Shown one piece after another: positions 1-9,892 of a DNA stretch of 64,000 bases. The notes below the pieces were generated by a model. The model searched no databases and was not told the origin of the DNA. It saw only the letters and a program-made list of their open reading frames with translations. Source of the stretch: CAWJFP01 sp963842155 (GTDB taxonomy: Bacteria; Pseudomonadota; Alphaproteobacteria; JACZXZ01); the NCBI GenBank assembly GCA_963842155.1, contig CAWJFP010000040.1, forward strand, positions 186,001-250,000. Reading direction: 5' to 3'. A program made the position numbers and the translations under genes. Each line of letters begins with the position of its first letter. Within the stretch, counting starts at the first letter, position 1.

Positions 1-359
1 GCGACGATGATGGTCGGCGTCACCGCCACCAGGCTGAAAAGCCCGACCAGCCTGATATGGAGGCGCGAGCCGGCCGAGCCGCGCCGCCGCTCGATCCAGA
101 CTTGCGTGATCCGCCAGGCCACCACCGCCGCCAGCAGCAGCAGGAGCACCAGGTCGATATAGAGCAGGACGACGACCACGCCGGGGCCCGTCTCGATCGG
201 CAGCGATTTGGTGAGCGCGGCATAGGTTGCGCTGCCGGCGAGCGCGGCGGCGGCGGCGAGCGAGATGGCGAGCACCCGGCCCAAGCGGCTCCGCGTGGCC
301 CAGTCCCCCCATCGTCGCACGATACTGCTCGTCTTATGGTCGGTTATTTCGACCGTCAT
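1..359 (-). CDS. ntrY: Nitrogen sensor histidine kinase NtrY, N-terminal part only (cut by window edge)
   Basis: The first 119 codons of a membrane protein run off the left edge. The start MTVEITDHKT is followed by a hydrophobic segment near residues 26-46, a very hydrophobic one near 58-82 (VVVVLLYIDLVLLLLLAAVV), a basic stretch, and the beginning of a third segment (LVGLFSLVAVTPTIIV). This matches the N-terminal membrane region of NtrY, the sensor kinase that pairs with NtrX. It lies directly downstream of ntrC on the same strand (81-nt gap), the usual alphaproteobacterial order ntrB-ntrC-ntrY-ntrX. The kinase domain is outside the window, so the name rests on the membrane topology plus context. 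Confidence 0.8.
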   Translation of the reverse strand, partial: MTVEITDHKTSSIVRRWGDWATRSRLGRVLAISLAAAAALAGSATYAALTKSLPIETGPGVVVVLLYIDLVLLLLLAAVVAWRITQVWIERRRGSAGSRLHIRLVGLFSLVAVTPTIIV

Positions 360-440
360 CCTGCGTCTTTATCCACGGCAGCCTCCCGCGCCGTGACGCC
401 CGCCCGAGCCCGGCCGGCGTCGCGCGCCTCTTCCGCGGAC

Positions 441-1880
<1,440 letters not shown>

Positions 1881-1884
1881 GCGC

Positions 1885-3057
1885 TCACTCCCCGGACCTG
1901 GCCGCGCTCTCCTGCTCGCGGCGGATCGGCAGCATCACCTTGAAAATCGTGCGGCGCGGCTCGCTGTCGAACTCGATGATCCCGCCATGATCGCCGACGA
2001 TCTTGGCGACGAGGGCGAGGCCGAGGCCGCTGCCGTTGATCTTGGTTGTCACGAAGGGATCGAAGAGATGCGGCCGCAAGTCCTCGGGGATGCCCTCGCC
2101 ATTGTCCTGCACGCTCACCACAAGGGGAAGCTGCAGGCGGCTTTCGCTGCCGGGCACGGCGAGCCGGACGCCCTGCTGATAGGCGGTCGAGAGAATGATC
2201 TCGGCACCCTTCTCGGGTGCCGCCTCGGCTGCGTTCTTGACCAGGTTGAGGAAGAGCTGGATCAGCAGATCGCGGTTGCCCTGCACCGGCGGCAGCGAAG
2301 GGTCGTAGTTCTCGATGAAGCGCACATGGCGCGCGAAGCCGTTCTGCGCCACCTTGCGCACATGCTCGAGCACGGCATGGATATTGACCGGTCCGCGCTC
2401 GATCGGGCGGCCGTCGGCGAAAACCTCCATGCGGTCGACCAGGGCGCAGATGCGATCCGTCTCGTCGCAGATGAGGCGGGTGAGTTCATGATCCTCGGGC
2501 GCCGCGCTCTGCTCCAATAGTTGGGCCGCGCCACGAATGCCGGAGAGCGGGTTCTTCACCTCGTGGGCCAGCAACGCGGCCATGGCGGTGACCGAGCGCG
2601 CGGCGTTGCGGTGGGTAAGCTGATGATCGATCTTGCGCGCGATCGACTGTTCGTGCAGCGACACCACGACGCAATCGGGCTGCTCGGGCAGCTGCTGCAC
2701 CTGGGCGGCGACGAAATGATCGCCGATGCGCGGCGTATAGAGCGTTATGCCGTATTCCGAGACGCTGTTCGCGCCCGTGCGAACCTGCTCGATGAGCGAG
2801 AACAGCGGACTGTCGGGCGGCAGCAGCTCATCGAGGCGCCGCTCGAGGAGGGTCGTCGCGCTCGTGTCGAAGAACTGCTCCGCCGCCAAATTGGCATAGC
2901 GGATATGACCGGCCGGCCCGATGACGAGCGTGACGTTGGGGAGGGAGTTCAATACCGCGCTCGCGTCGAACGCCGGCGGCAGCGCGCCGCTCGTCTTCGG
3001 TATTCGCCTCAATTCGCGCTCGCGCGATTGAAGCTTCTGAACGGACTCGCGTGTCAT
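1885..3057 (-). CDS. ntrB: Nitrogen regulation sensor histidine kinase NtrB (NRII)
   Basis: A 390-residue cytosolic kinase/phosphatase with no membrane segment. It has an N-terminal PAS domain (about 33-135), the H box ALLAHEVKNPLSGIRGA with phosphorylated H165, the N box LFLNLVKNAAEA (about 269-280) and the G boxes DNGEGIP (318-324) and GSGLGLA (342-348). In this family PII/GlnB switches the kinase and phosphatase activities toward NtrC. The usual alphaproteobacterial upstream neighbour dusB (nifR3) is absent; a CcsA-like gene lies there instead, 138 nt away. That gap is AT-rich, with a near-palindrome CCTA-N5-TAGG at 3068-3080 just before the start, which could be part of a control region. 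Confidence 0.95.
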   Translation of the reverse strand: MTRESVQKLQSRERELRRIPKTSGALPPAFDASAVLNSLPNVTLVIGPAGHIRYANLAAEQFFDTSATTLLERRLDELLPPDSPLFSLIEQVRTGANSVSEYGITLYTPRIGDHFVAAQVQQLPEQPDCVVVSLHEQSIARKIDHQLTHRNAARSVTAMAALLAHEVKNPLSGIRGAAQLLEQSAAPEDHELTRLICDETDRICALVDRMEVFADGRPIERGPVNIHAVLEHVRKVAQNGFARHVRFIENYDPSLPPVQGNRDLLIQLFLNLVKNAAEAAPEKGAEIILSTAYQQGVRLAVPGSESRLQLPLVVSVQDNGEGIPEDLRPHLFDPFVTTKINGSGLGLALVAKIVGDHGGIIEFDSEPRRTIFKVMLPIRREQESAARSGE

Positions 3058-3195
3058 CGATTGACTGCCTAAAATATAGGCATATCCCCCTTATGGCTAC
3101 CGAATAAGCATAATGCTCCAAATCGGATTTATGACGCAAGTGCGAAATGAATTTGCCGGCCAAGCGAAGATGCGGCCGATCGCCGCGCGGAATCC

Positions 3196-3993
3196 CTAGG
3201 CGAGCAGCACGTCGGTGACGAATTTGACCCCCGGATAGGCCAGCGTGAGGAGCAAATAGGCCAGAAGAACAAAGCGCGCCGCGCGCCGGCCGCCGATGCC
3301 CGTCCTGGCCTCGACCAACAGCAGCAGCCCTATGAGAACAAACGCCAAAATCGAGAACAGCGTCTTGTGGTCGAGTACCAGCAGCCGGCCGGTCACGAAA
3401 TATTCCGTCGCCATCCCCGTCGCGAGTCCCAGGCCGAGGACGATCTCGGAGGCGGCGAGAAGCCGCGCCTGCAATGTTTCGCATGCGGCGATCGCCGGCA
3501 GCATTTGATTGAGCGGGCCGGACTGCTTCCGCTTCAGCGCCCGCTCTTGGACCAGCACGGCGAAGCCGGCCACGGCGGCGATCGTCAAAAGCCCGTAGGT
3601 TATCAGCGAGACCAGCACATGGATCGCGAGCCAGGCCTCGGGCGCCGGCAGAAGCGGCCGTTCGGGCGCCGTCTCCCAAACGGCCGCCGCGATGCCGAGC
3701 AGGATGAGATAGCAGAGCAGAAGCGGCGTGAGCCGCCAGGCGTCGCGCGTGACGGCCGCAAGCACGGCAAAGAGCGCCAAGCTCACCGCCATGGTGAGCC
3801 AAAGCGCCCCCGAGAGTCCCGTGTTCCAGATCGGTGTGAGGGCCGTGAAGGCGCGCAGCAGCGGCCCCGCGAGCGCGACCGCGAGAAGCGCCCAATAGGC
3901 GGGTCCTCGGCCGAACTTTGTGCCGAGCGTGGCGAGGGTCGCGGGCACGAGCGCGAGGACGGCAGTAATGCTGAGCAGCAGGTTGACCGGCAT
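3196..3993 (-). CDS. CcsA/YpjD-like cytochrome c assembly family membrane protein
   Basis: A 265-residue protein that is almost entirely hydrophobic, with about eight predicted membrane helices. The stretch AIHVLVSLITYGLLTIAAVA followed by a short basic loop (LKRKQSG) and later LDHKTLFSILAF resembles the CcsA/HemX-like YpjD group. These proteins are related to haem-handling proteins of cytochrome c maturation, but the YpjD branch has no firmly assigned reaction. The gene diverges from ispDF. A TATAGT hexamer ends only 6 nt before the ATG (complement 4000-4005), which would give a leaderless transcript. The family call is fairly safe; the exact role is not. Confidence 0.75.
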   Translation of the reverse strand: MPVNLLLSITAVLALVPATLATLGTKFGRGPAYWALLAVALAGPLLRAFTALTPIWNTGLSGALWLTMAVSLALFAVLAAVTRDAWRLTPLLLCYLILLGIAAAVWETAPERPLLPAPEAWLAIHVLVSLITYGLLTIAAVAGFAVLVQERALKRKQSGPLNQMLPAIAACETLQARLLAASEIVLGLGLATGMATEYFVTGRLLVLDHKTLFSILAFVLIGLLLLVEARTGIGGRRAARFVLLAYLLLTLAYPGVKFVTDVLLA

Positions 3994-3999
3994 GAATTC

Positions 4000-4005
4000 A
4001 CTATA
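4000..4005 (-). promoter_or_regulatory. Candidate -10 box of the CcsA-like gene (possible leaderless start)
   Basis: TATAGT on the minus strand matches the -10 consensus at five of six positions. It sits so close to the ATG at 3993 that transcription would begin at or next to the start codon. No good -35 box is visible at 16-18 nt, so this is tentative. Confidence 0.3.
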
Positions 4006-4068
4006 GCATCGTTCAAGCGGAGACGCAGGCTTGGCAAGGCTTGCGCGCGGCGATAGGGTGCGCCGCGT

Positions 4069-5241
4069 GTGGCTCTCATTGACAGGCAGGGAATGACCGG
4101 CTGCGTCGCCTTGGTGGTTGCCGGCGGGCGGGGCCAGCGGCTCGGCGGCGAGTTACCGAAACAATATCGTCCGCTCGGCGGCAGGCCGATGCTGCGTCAT
4201 AGCGTCGAGACGTTCCGCCACCACTCGCGCGTCGGGCGCGTCCGCGTGGTGATCCATCCCGCCGATCGCGCTCTCTATGAACTTGCGATCGACGGCCTCG
4301 ATCTGCTCGAGCCTTGCCTGGGCGGCGCCGAGCGCCAAGATTCGGCGCGGCTCGGGCTCGAGAGCCTCACGACGCTGGCGCCCGCGCGCGTGCTCATCCA
4401 CGATGCAGCGCGGCCCTTCGTCGATGCTGCCACAATCGACCGGGTGCTCGACGCGCTCGATGGGCATGCCGGCGCCATCGCGGCGGTGCCGGTAATCGAT
4501 ACATTGAAGCGCGGCGAGAAGGGTCGCATCGCCGGCACGGTCGAGCGTGCCGGGCTCTGGCGCGCCCAGACGCCGCAGGCCTTCCGCTTTCCGGCGATCC
4601 TGGCGGCGCATCGGGCCGCGGCGGGCCTCGTTCTCACCGACGACGCCGCCGTCGCCGAGCGCGCCGGCATCGCGGTGGCGCTGGTGCCGGGCAGCGAGGA
4701 GAATCTCAAGGTGACGACGGAGGAGGACCTGCGCCGCGCCGAGCAGCGCCTCGCGACGGCGGCCGAAAGCCGCGTCGGCAGCGGTTTCGACGTGCATCAG
4801 TTCGGTCCCGGTCACGGCATCATGCTTTGCGGCCTCGAGTTGGCGCATGATCGCGGCCTGGTCGGCCATTCCGATGCCGATGTCGGGCTCCATGCCTTGA
4901 CCGACGCGCTGCTCGGCGCCATCGCGGCCGGCGATATCGGCAGCCATTTCCCGCCTTCCGATCCGCGATGGCGCGGCGCTTCCTCCGAGCGCTTCCTGCG
5001 CCATGCCGCCGAGCTCGTCGCGAAACGCGGCGGTCGGATCGTCAATGTCGACCTGACCATCATCTGCGAGCGACCGAAAGTGGGGCCGCATCGCGCGGCG
5101 ATGGCCGCCCGGGTCGCCGAAATCCTCGGCATCGCGGTCGAGCGCGTCAGCGTGAAAGCGACCACGACGGACCAGCTCGGCTTCACCGGGCGCGGCGAAG
5201 GCATGGCCGCGCAGGCCGTTGCCACGGTGCGGGTCGGCTAA
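4069..5241 (+). CDS. ispDF: Bifunctional IspD/IspF (MEP pathway cytidylyltransferase and cyclodiphosphate synthase)
   Basis: A 390-residue fusion catalysing steps 3 and 5 of the MEP isoprenoid pathway. The IspD half (about 10-230) has the CTP-binding loop VVAGGRGQRLG and HDAARPF (111-117). The IspF half begins near residue 235 with RVGSGFDVHQF, giving metal ligands D241 and H243, then GHSDADVGLH with H275, and near the C-terminus KATTTDQLGFTGRGEG. Such IspDF fusions are common in alphaproteobacteria. The start at 4069 is a GTG. An ATG eight codons downstream (4093) begins at MTGCVALVVAGG, right at the first beta strand, and is an equally good candidate. Dxr is also in this window. Confidence 0.95.
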   Translation: MALIDRQGMTGCVALVVAGGRGQRLGGELPKQYRPLGGRPMLRHSVETFRHHSRVGRVRVVIHPADRALYELAIDGLDLLEPCLGGAERQDSARLGLESLTTLAPARVLIHDAARPFVDAATIDRVLDALDGHAGAIAAVPVIDTLKRGEKGRIAGTVERAGLWRAQTPQAFRFPAILAAHRAAAGLVLTDDAAVAERAGIAVALVPGSEENLKVTTEEDLRRAEQRLATAAESRVGSGFDVHQFGPGHGIMLCGLELAHDRGLVGHSDADVGLHALTDALLGAIAAGDIGSHFPPSDPRWRGASSERFLRHAAELVAKRGGRIVNVDLTIICERPKVGPHRAAMAARVAEILGIAVERVSVKATTTDQLGFTGRGEGMAAQAVATVRVG

Positions 5242-5244
5242 CCC

Positions 5245-5766
5245 ATGACGTCGCGCCTCGCCTTGCGCAAGCCCGCGCTCCCCTTGTGGCATCCGGCGGC
5301 CCTGCTCGCGACCTGGTTCGGCGCCGGCCTGCTCCCGCTGGCGCCCGGCAGCTGGGGCTCGCTCGCGGCATTGCCGTTCGCCTGGGTGATCCTCACCATA
5401 GCGGGCCCATCGACGGGGCCCGCCGTGCTTCTGGTCGCCGCCGCGATCTGCTTCCTCATCGGCTGGTGGGCGACCTTCCTCTATATGCGCCACACGGATC
5501 GCAAGGACCCGAGCGAGGTGGTGATCGACGAGGTCTCGGCGCAGTGGCTCGCGCTCGTGGTGGCGAACCCGAGCGTCTGGTGGCATTGGCCGCTGGGCTT
5601 TCTCCTGTTCCGCATTTGCGACATCGTAAAGCCCTTCCCGGCCAATGCGATCGACCGGCGACCCAGCGCGTTTGCGGTGATGGCCGACGACACGGTCGCG
5701 GCGGTCTACGCGCTGTTCCTCCTCGCCATCGCCATTTTCGCGCGGCGATTTTTTCATGCTGCCTGA
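5245..5766 (+). CDS. pgpA: Phosphatidylglycerophosphatase A
   Basis: A 173-residue membrane protein that dephosphorylates phosphatidylglycerol phosphate to phosphatidylglycerol. Family hallmarks are the N-terminal FGAGLLPLAPGSWGSLAALP, the acidic RKDPSEVVIDE patch (around residues 87-97), FRICDIVKPFP and a C-terminal MADDTVAAVYA segment before the last membrane helix. It begins 3 nt after ispDF and its end overlaps pncC by 11 nt, so ispDF-pgpA-pncC form one compact operon. Confidence 0.93.
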   Translation: MTSRLALRKPALPLWHPAALLATWFGAGLLPLAPGSWGSLAALPFAWVILTIAGPSTGPAVLLVAAAICFLIGWWATFLYMRHTDRKDPSEVVIDEVSAQWLALVVANPSVWWHWPLGFLLFRICDIVKPFPANAIDRRPSAFAVMADDTVAAVYALFLLAIAIFARRFFHAA

Positions 5767-6256
5767 AGCATTATTGGTCTCGGCCGCGCGGGTCCTGGAC
5801 GCCTGCCGAGGCGCCGCCATCCGTCTCGTGACCGTCGAATCCTGCACCGGCGGGCTCATCGCGGCGACGCTCACCGAGATTCCCGGAAGCTCCGACGTCG
5901 TCGAGCGCGGCTTCGTCACTTATTCCGACGAATCGAAGACGGAGCTGCTCGGCGTGCCGGCGGCGCTGATCGCCTCGCAGGGCGCCGTGAGCGAGCAGGT
6001 CGCGCGCGCCATGGCGGAGGGGGCGCTGGCGCGCGTCGCGGCGGCGGGGCTCGCTTTGTCCGTGACCGGCATCGCCGGTCCGGGCGGCGGCACGCCCGCG
6101 AAGCCGGTGGGGCTCGTCTTTCTTGCCGCGGCGCGGCGCGGCGGGCGGACGCTTTGCGAGCGGCATGTCTTTCCTGGGGAGCGTCGGGCCGTGCGCCTGG
6201 CATCGGTCGAGCGCGCGCTCGCCTTGGCGCTAGGCCAAGCGACGGGGCAAGGATAG
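5756..6256 (+). CDS. pncC: CinA C-terminal-domain protein, nicotinamide-nucleotide amidohydrolase PncC
   Basis: A 166-residue single-domain CinA-C protein. TVESCTGGLIAATLTEIPGS (about 24-43) contains the conserved SCTGG nucleophile region, followed by FVTYSDESKTELLGV and SVTGIAGPGGGTPAKPVG. The family deamidates nicotinamide mononucleotide to nicotinate mononucleotide, recycling NAD. The start overlaps the end of pgpA, which implies translational coupling. It is the stand-alone form without the N-terminal CinA (MoCF) domain, as usual in alphaproteobacteria. Confidence 0.93.
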   Translation: MLPEALLVSAARVLDACRGAAIRLVTVESCTGGLIAATLTEIPGSSDVVERGFVTYSDESKTELLGVPAALIASQGAVSEQVARAMAEGALARVAAAGLALSVTGIAGPGGGTPAKPVGLVFLAAARRGGRTLCERHVFPGERRAVRLASVERALALALGQATGQG

Positions 6257-6266
6257 GGAGATCGGA

Positions 6267-6317
6267 GCAACCTCCCCGCCCGCTCTTCCCAAGGCGGGAA
6301 CGGCGGGCGAGGGTTGC
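6267..6317. terminator. Large imperfect hairpin between convergent genes, probable bidirectional terminator
   Basis: Arms GCAACCTCCCCGCCCGC (6267-6283) and GCGGGCGAGGGTTGC (6303-6317) pair over about 15 bp with small bulges, around a G/A-rich loop. The hairpin lies between the convergent pncC and PEBP-family genes. No T-tract follows on either side, so the terminator role is inferred from position and stem strength. Confidence 0.5.
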
Positions 6318-6330
6318 GCGTGCGCGGCGT

Positions 6331-6886
6331 CTAGCGGCCGTAGGTGGCCGTGAAGGACGCCTTGGCGATCATGTTGGCATGGATCATGTAGCCGACCAGC
6401 GCGTCCGAGACGTTCCTCTTGAGCGGCAGCTTGTCGACCTTGAGCGAATAGATCGTGAAGATGTAGTGATGCGGCTGAGTCTCCCGGCGGCGGACAAGGG
6501 CCGCCATAGGCGGAACGCCGTAGTCGGTGATGCTCTGGATTGCGCCTTTGGGGCTTCTTGCCGTGCGGATTGCCGGCGCCGGTCGCGAGCGAGTTCACGC
6601 TCGGCGCAATGTTGAACATGACCCAATGCCACCAGCCGCTGCCGGTCGGCGCGTCGGGATCATAGACGGTGAGCGCGAAGCTCTTGGTATCGGCCGGCGC
6701 GTCCTTCCAGGCGAGGTTCGGCGAGACGTTCTCGCCGGTGCAACCGAAGCCCTTATAGACATTCTTGAGCGGAATCGTGCTGTCGGCCGCGACGTCCGAG
6801 CTGCTGAGGTCGAAGGCCCAGGCCTGGGTGCCGAGGCCGAAGGCAAAGACGGCCGTGAGCAGCCCCAACAATTTCAGTCTTTTCAC
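6331..6886 (-). CDS. YbhB/YbcL-type PEBP family secreted protein, interrupted by three indels
   Basis: The protein starts with a signal peptide (MKRLKLLGLL..., cleavage near AWA-FD). It then follows the Raf-kinase-inhibitor-like family: FGCTGENVSPNLAWKDAP, SFALTVYDPDAPTGSGWWHW. After GNPHGKK the frame breaks. In the adjacent frame it continues as GAIQSITDYGV, returns to the first frame for YGGPCPPPGD, and ends in the second frame as PHHYIFTIYSLKVDKLPLKR to the stop at 6331. This needs +1 at the G-run 6550-6553, -1 near 6508-6514 and +1 near 6476-6481. Repaired length is about 184 residues. The conserved parts are intact, so sequence error is likelier than decay. Bacterial function is unclear. 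Confidence 0.8.
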
Positions 6887-6971
6887 GTTGCCTCCTCGTG
6901 CTTTTGGGTTATGGCTCTACCAACGATGGATTGAAGAATAGCGCAACATTATTGAAAAGACCACGAAGTCC

Positions 6972-7448
6972 TTAAGCATCGCCGCCGCGCCGCGCCGTGG
7001 CGAGGCCCGGCGCCGGGCTTCCATAAAGCGTCCGCGCGCGCGTCTCGAAGGCCTGCACCATGCGGCGCACGGCCTCGTTGAAAAGCACTCCTATGACCTT
7101 CTGCAGCATCCGCGAGCGGAACTCGAAATCGACGTAGAAATCGATCACGGTGCCGCCGTCGGCCTGCGGCTCGAACAGCCAGTGGTTGTTGAGATATTTG
7201 AACGGCCCCTCGTGGTAGCTGACATCGATGCGATTCGGGCGCGCGAGAGCCACGCGCGAGGTGAAGCGCTCGCGGATCATGCGCCAGCCGATGACCAGAT
7301 CGGCATAAAGCACGTCGCCCTCGCGCCGCTTGATGCGCGCGGCCTTGCACCATGGCAGGAATTCGGGATAGCGCTCGATGTCGGCGACCAGCTCGAAGAG
7401 CTTATCCGCCGCGTAAGGCAGGCGCCGCCGCTCGGCGTGCGTGGGCAT
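6972..7448 (-). CDS. COQ10/RatA-type START-domain protein (ubiquinone-binding)
   Basis: A 158-residue protein of the SRPBCC/polyketide-cyclase fold. Conserved text includes HAERRRLPYAADKLFELVAD near the N-terminus, ERYPEFLPWCKAARI, then NHWLFEPQADGGTVIDFYVD and FEFRSRMLQKVIG. The start was set at 7448 because the frame remains open upstream into lipA, and this ATG begins exactly where the family begins, 17 nt after the lipA stop. Relatives are annotated either as COQ10-like ubiquinone-binding proteins or as RatA toxins. A COQ10-type role is likelier here, next to lipA and the pyruvate dehydrogenase genes. Confidence 0.85.
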   Translation of the reverse strand: MPTHAERRRLPYAADKLFELVADIERYPEFLPWCKAARIKRREGDVLYADLVIGWRMIRERFTSRVALARPNRIDVSYHEGPFKYLNNHWLFEPQADGGTVIDFYVDFEFRSRMLQKVIGVLFNEAVRRMVQAFETRARTLYGSPAPGLATARRGGDA

Positions 7449-7464
7449 CGCGGGCGGCGTTCGC

Positions 7465-8418
7465 TCAGGACGGCGCGAGACGAGCGCCGCGCGCCGCGCG
7501 CAGCCGCGCGAAATCCTCACCCGCATGGTAGGAGGAGCGTGTCAGCGGCGAGGCGGCGATCATGAGAAAGCCCTTGCCGTAGGCCATCTTGGCGAGCGAT
7601 TCGAACTCGCCCGGCGGAACGAAGCGCACGATCGCGGCATGCTTGGGCGTGGGTTGCAGATATTGCCCGATCGTGAGGAAATCCACCTCCGCCGCGCGCA
7701 GATCGTCCATCACCTGATGGACCTCCTGCAAGCTCTCGCCCAGCCCTACCATGAGGCCCGACTTGGTGAACATCGAGGGATCGAGCTGCTTCACGCGGTC
7801 GAGCAGCTTGAGCGAGGCGAAATAGCGCGCGCCGGGCCGGATTTCGGGGTAGAGGCGGGGCACGGTCTCGAGATTATGGTTGTAGACGTCGGGGCGCGCC
7901 TCGACGACGATCTCCGCGGCACCCGGCTTGCGCAGGAAATCGGGGGTCAGGACCTCGATCGTGGTCCGGGGCGTCGCGGCGCGCACGGCGCGGATGGTGC
8001 GCGCGAAATGCGCCGCCCCGCCGTCCGCAAGGTCGTCGCGATCGACCGAGGTGATGACGATATGCTCGAGGCCGAGGCGGGCCACGGCCTCCGCCACATG
8101 CTCGGGCTCATGCGGATCGAGCCTGTCGGGCAGCCCGGTCGCCACGTTGCAGAACGCGCAGGCGCGCGTGCAGACGCTGCCGAGAATCATCATCGTCGCA
8201 TGCTTCTTGGCCCAGCATTCGCCGATATTGGGGCAGGCCGCCTCCTCGCAGACGGTATTGAGGTGAAGCGCACGCATGAGCTCGCGCGTCTCGTGATAGG
8301 CGCGGCTCACCGGCGCCTTAACGCGAATCCATTCCGGCTTGCGCTGGATGGGATGGTCCGGCCGGCCGGCCTTCTCGGGATGGCGTGGCCGCGCGGACGG
8401 CGACGGAGCGTCGATCAC
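7465..8418 (-). CDS. lipA: Lipoyl synthase
   Basis: A 317-residue radical-SAM enzyme that inserts two sulfurs into octanoyl groups on lipoyl domains. The auxiliary cluster cysteines are C57, C62 and C68 (CEEAACPNIGEC), the radical-SAM cluster is C83, C87 and C90 (CTRACAFC), and the C-terminal RSSYHAGEDF holds the conserved RSSY serine ligand. It lies immediately downstream of lpdA (18 nt) and the pdh genes, whose two lipoyl domains are its expected substrates. Confidence 0.97.
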   Translation of the reverse strand: MIDAPSPSARPRHPEKAGRPDHPIQRKPEWIRVKAPVSRAYHETRELMRALHLNTVCEEAACPNIGECWAKKHATMMILGSVCTRACAFCNVATGLPDRLDPHEPEHVAEAVARLGLEHIVITSVDRDDLADGGAAHFARTIRAVRAATPRTTIEVLTPDFLRKPGAAEIVVEARPDVYNHNLETVPRLYPEIRPGARYFASLKLLDRVKQLDPSMFTKSGLMVGLGESLQEVHQVMDDLRAAEVDFLTIGQYLQPTPKHAAIVRFVPPGEFESLAKMAYGKGFLMIAASPLTRSSYHAGEDFARLRAARGARLAPS

Positions 8419-8436
8419 GGTTGCACTCCTCTCGCC

Positions 8437-9852
8437 TTAGAAATGGATGGCGCGACCGTAAGCGTCAAGCACGGCCTCGTGCATCATCTCGCTCAAGGTC
8501 GGATGCGGGAAAATGGCCTCGATGAGCTCGGCCTCGGTCGATTCGAGCGTCTTGGCGATGCCGAAGCCCTGGATCAGCTCGGTGACCTCGGCGCCGATCA
8601 TATGCGCGCCCAACAGCTCGCCGGTCTTGGCGTCGAACACGGTCTTGACCATGCCCTCGGGCTCGCCCAGCGCGATCGCCTTGCCGTTGCCGATGAAGGG
8701 AAAGCGCCCCACCTTGACCGCGTGGCCCTTGGCCTTGGCCGCCGCCTCGGTGAGGCCGATGCTCGCCACCTGCGGCCGGCAATAGGTGCAGCCCGGGACG
8801 TTCTCGACCTTGAGCGGATGCACGTCGTTGACGCCGGCGATCTTCTCGACGCAGATCACTCCCTCATGGCTCGCCTTATGGGCAAGCCAAGGCGGCCCGA
8901 CGAGATCGCCTATGGCGTAGACGCCCGGCTCGCCCGTCTCCAGCCATTCATTCACCACCACATGGGTCTTCTCGACGCGCAGCTTGGTGCCCTCGAGCCC
9001 GATATTCTCGACATTGCCGACGATGCCGACGGCGAGGATCACCCGCTCGAAGGACTGAGTGACGCGCTTGGCCGCGCCCGAGCCGTCCTTCACCTCGATC
9101 GCCGCCTCGACGCTTGCCGCGTTCTTCTTCAGGGAGGTCACGCTCGCCGAAGTCAGGATCTTGATGCCTTGCTTCTCGAAGGATTTGCGCGCGAAGGCCG
9201 AAATTTCCTCGTCCTCGACCGGAAGGATGCGCGGCAGCAGCTCGACAACGGTGACCTCGGCGCCCATGTCGCGATAGAAGCTCGCGAACTCGATGCCGAT
9301 GGCGCCCGAGCCGACCACGAGGAGCGATTTCGGCAGGGCCTCGGGGATCATCGCCTCCTTGTAGGTCCAGACGAGCTTGCCGTCGGGCTCGAGCCCCGGC
9401 AAGGCGCGCGCCCGCGCGCCCGTCGCGAGAATGATGTGCTTCGCCGCGAGATCGGCGACGGGCTTGCCGTCCTTGGTGACGGCAAGCTTGCCCTTGCCCG
9501 CCAGCCGGCCATGGCCGTCGAACACCGGCACCTTGTTCTTCTTCAGCAGAAACTTCACGCCGGCCGAGAGCTGCGCCGCCACCTTGCGCGAGCGCTCGAC
9601 CACTTTCTTGGCGTCATAGGAGACGCCTTGCACGCTCAGGCCGAAATCGCCGGCATGCTGCATCAGATGATAGACCTCCGAGCTGCGCAGCAGCGCCTTG
9701 GTCGGGATACAGCCCCAATTGAGGCAGATGCCGCCGAGATGCTCGCGCTCGACGAGCGCCGTCTTGAGGCCGAGCTGCGCCGCGCGGATGGCGGCGACAT
9801 AGCCGCCGGGTCCGCCGCCCAGAACCACGAGATCGAAACTGCTCTCCGCCAT
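8437..9852 (-). CDS. lpdA: Dihydrolipoamide dehydrogenase (E3)
   Basis: A 471-residue flavoprotein that reoxidises dihydrolipoyl groups with NAD. The FAD-binding GGGPGGYVAAIRAAQLG (about 12-28) is followed by the redox disulfide C43/C48 in GGICLNWGCIPTKALL, the NAD-binding VVGSGAIGIEFASFY, and the C-terminal dimer motif FPHPTLSEMMHEAV with the catalytic His-Glu pair. As the last of the pdhA-pdhB-pdhC-lpdA series it is probably the dedicated E3 of the PDH complex, though it may also serve other 2-oxoacid dehydrogenases. Confidence 0.97.
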   Translation of the reverse strand: MAESSFDLVVLGGGPGGYVAAIRAAQLGLKTALVEREHLGGICLNWGCIPTKALLRSSEVYHLMQHAGDFGLSVQGVSYDAKKVVERSRKVAAQLSAGVKFLLKKNKVPVFDGHGRLAGKGKLAVTKDGKPVADLAAKHIILATGARARALPGLEPDGKLVWTYKEAMIPEALPKSLLVVGSGAIGIEFASFYRDMGAEVTVVELLPRILPVEDEEISAFARKSFEKQGIKILTSASVTSLKKNAASVEAAIEVKDGSGAAKRVTQSFERVILAVGIVGNVENIGLEGTKLRVEKTHVVVNEWLETGEPGVYAIGDLVGPPWLAHKASHEGVICVEKIAGVNDVHPLKVENVPGCTYCRPQVASIGLTEAAAKAKGHAVKVGRFPFIGNGKAIALGEPEGMVKTVFDAKTGELLGAHMIGAEVTELIQGFGIAKTLESTEAELIEAIFPHPTLSEMMHEAVLDAYGRAIHF

Positions 9853-9892
9853 CGCCCCGCTCCGTTCGATCGGGATTCGCCGGATGCGCCGG

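Noticed and set aside
6972..7448. A toxin-antitoxin system based on the RatA-like protein
   Set aside because: No antitoxin-like partner gene is adjacent and the protein fits COQ10-type START proteins next to lipA.
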